From Bacteroidales bacterium (GTDB taxonomy: Bacteria > Bacteroidota > Bacteroidia > Bacteroidales > VadinHA17): a stretch of DNA of 8,169 bases. Positions 7,823 to 8,169 of the stretch are shown here, piece after piece. The stretch covers positions 2,878,149 to 2,886,317 of the forward strand of contig CP070687.1 of NCBI GenBank assembly GCA_020353115.1, given 5' to 3'. Within the stretch, counting starts at the first letter, position 1; every line of letters starts with the position of its first letter. Under the pieces are notes generated by a model. The model saw only the letters and a program-made list of their open reading frames with translations, was not told where the DNA came from and did no database searches. Both the position numbers and the translations under genes were made by a program.

Positions 7823-8169
7823 ATGCCTAATGAACTATTTGATCTGAAAGGAAAAACCGCCCTCGTTACCGGAGGCACCAGGGGTCTTGGAATGACAATG
7901 GCCCGTGGCCTGGGAGAAGCCGGAGCATTTCTGGTTATAAACGGGACATCCGAAAGTTCGGTCAATAAGGGATTAAGACAATTTGAGGAATGGAAGTTAA
8001 ATGCCAGGGGTTATGCATTCAACGTGGCTGACGAACCGGACGTGAAAAAGAATGTCTCCCTGGTTGAAAATGAAGTCGGACCAATCGATATACTGGTAAA
8101 CAATGCGGGAATAATAAAGCGGAGCCCGCTGGAAGACATGGATACCGGGGATTTCAGGGATGTGGTCGA
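7823..8169 (+). CDS. kduD: Short-chain dehydrogenase, probable KduD / gluconate 5-dehydrogenase-like (3' end missing)
   Basis: The frame starts at the ATG at 7823 and stays open to the window edge, giving 115 codons plus two bases, less than half of a normal SDR of about 250-265 residues. The N-terminal Rossmann signature is clear: TGGTRGLG (16-23) for dinucleotide binding and NNAG (93-96). The catalytic Ser-Tyr-Lys lies beyond the window. The start MPNELFDLKGKTALVTGG is characteristic of the KduD/gluconate 5-dehydrogenase group. The direct neighbour kduI makes the expected role reduction of 3-deoxy-D-glycero-2,5-hexodiulosonate to 2-keto-3-deoxygluconate. Segments such as KGLRQFEEWKLNARGY look closer to Ga5DH-type enzymes than to E. 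coli KduD, so the symbol rests on context as much as on sequence. No terminator or promoter is visible in the 62-base gap, so co-transcription with kduI is likely. Confidence 0.85.
   Translation, partial: MPNELFDLKGKTALVTGGTRGLGMTMARGLGEAGAFLVINGTSESSVNKGLRQFEEWKLNARGYAFNVADEPDVKKNVSLVENEVGPIDILVNNAGIIKRSPLEDMDTGDFRDVV

Noticed and set aside
7687..7965. Open frame of 92 codons on the - strand overlapping the ends of kduI and the dehydrogenase gene
   Set aside because: Both overlapped genes are clearly real on the + strand, and the reverse translation is low-complexity Pro/Arg/Ser-rich without a motif.
1..8169. Searched for mobile elements, CRISPR repeats, tRNA or rRNA genes and SusC/SusD genes
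   Set aside because: No transposase, spaced direct repeats, tRNA-like cloverleaf or TonB-dependent transporter sequence was recognised in the window.

Overview
The window carries part of a pectin (homogalacturonan) degradation locus, almost certainly from a member of the Bacteroidota. Two proteins end in a type A C-terminal sorting domain of the type IX secretion system (T9SS), which is essentially confined to that phylum. The intergenic DNA lacks Shine-Dalgarno-led starts, and one spacer carries a match to the Bacteroidota -7 promoter box (TAnnTTTG). A T9SS makes Bacteroides itself less likely and points to environmental Bacteroidales or Marinilabiliales-type lineages. That placement is inference, because no marker gene is present.

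Layout, all on the + strand: (1) 1-1158, the 3' part of a secreted right-handed beta-helix protein of unknown function (DUF4957/DUF5123-like) with a T9SS tail. (2) 1173-1215, a near-perfect hairpin that probably ends that transcript. (3) 1302-2744, a GH28 polygalacturonase. (4) 2818-4140, a PL1 pectate lyase with a C-terminal Ig/cadherin-like domain. (5) 4157-6757, a large modular PL9 pectate lyase with two carbohydrate-binding-like beta-sandwiches, an FN3-like domain and a T9SS tail. (6) 6758-6917, a spacer with a weak hairpin and a candidate promoter. (7) 6921-7760, KduI. (8) 7823 to the window end, the N-terminal part of a short-chain dehydrogenase that is probably KduD.

Together they make a coherent route. 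The cell-envelope and secreted lyases PL9 and PL1 cut polygalacturonate into unsaturated oligomers. GH28 hydrolyses galacturonide ends or internal linkages. After uptake and release of the unsaturated monouronate by enzymes not in this window, 5-keto-4-deoxyuronate is isomerised by KduI, then reduced by the KduD-like enzyme to 2-keto-3-deoxygluconate. The lyases and the cytoplasmic enzymes appear to form two adjacent transcription units. SusC/SusD, GH105/GH88, KdgK/KdgA and a regulator are not visible and may lie outside.

No clearly undescribed system is visible. The least understood element is the first protein, a T9SS-exported beta-helix with a regular Cys/Ser ladder and no recognisable lyase or hydrolase signature. 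The domain make-up and the apparently different export routes of the three pectinases are the other points worth following up.
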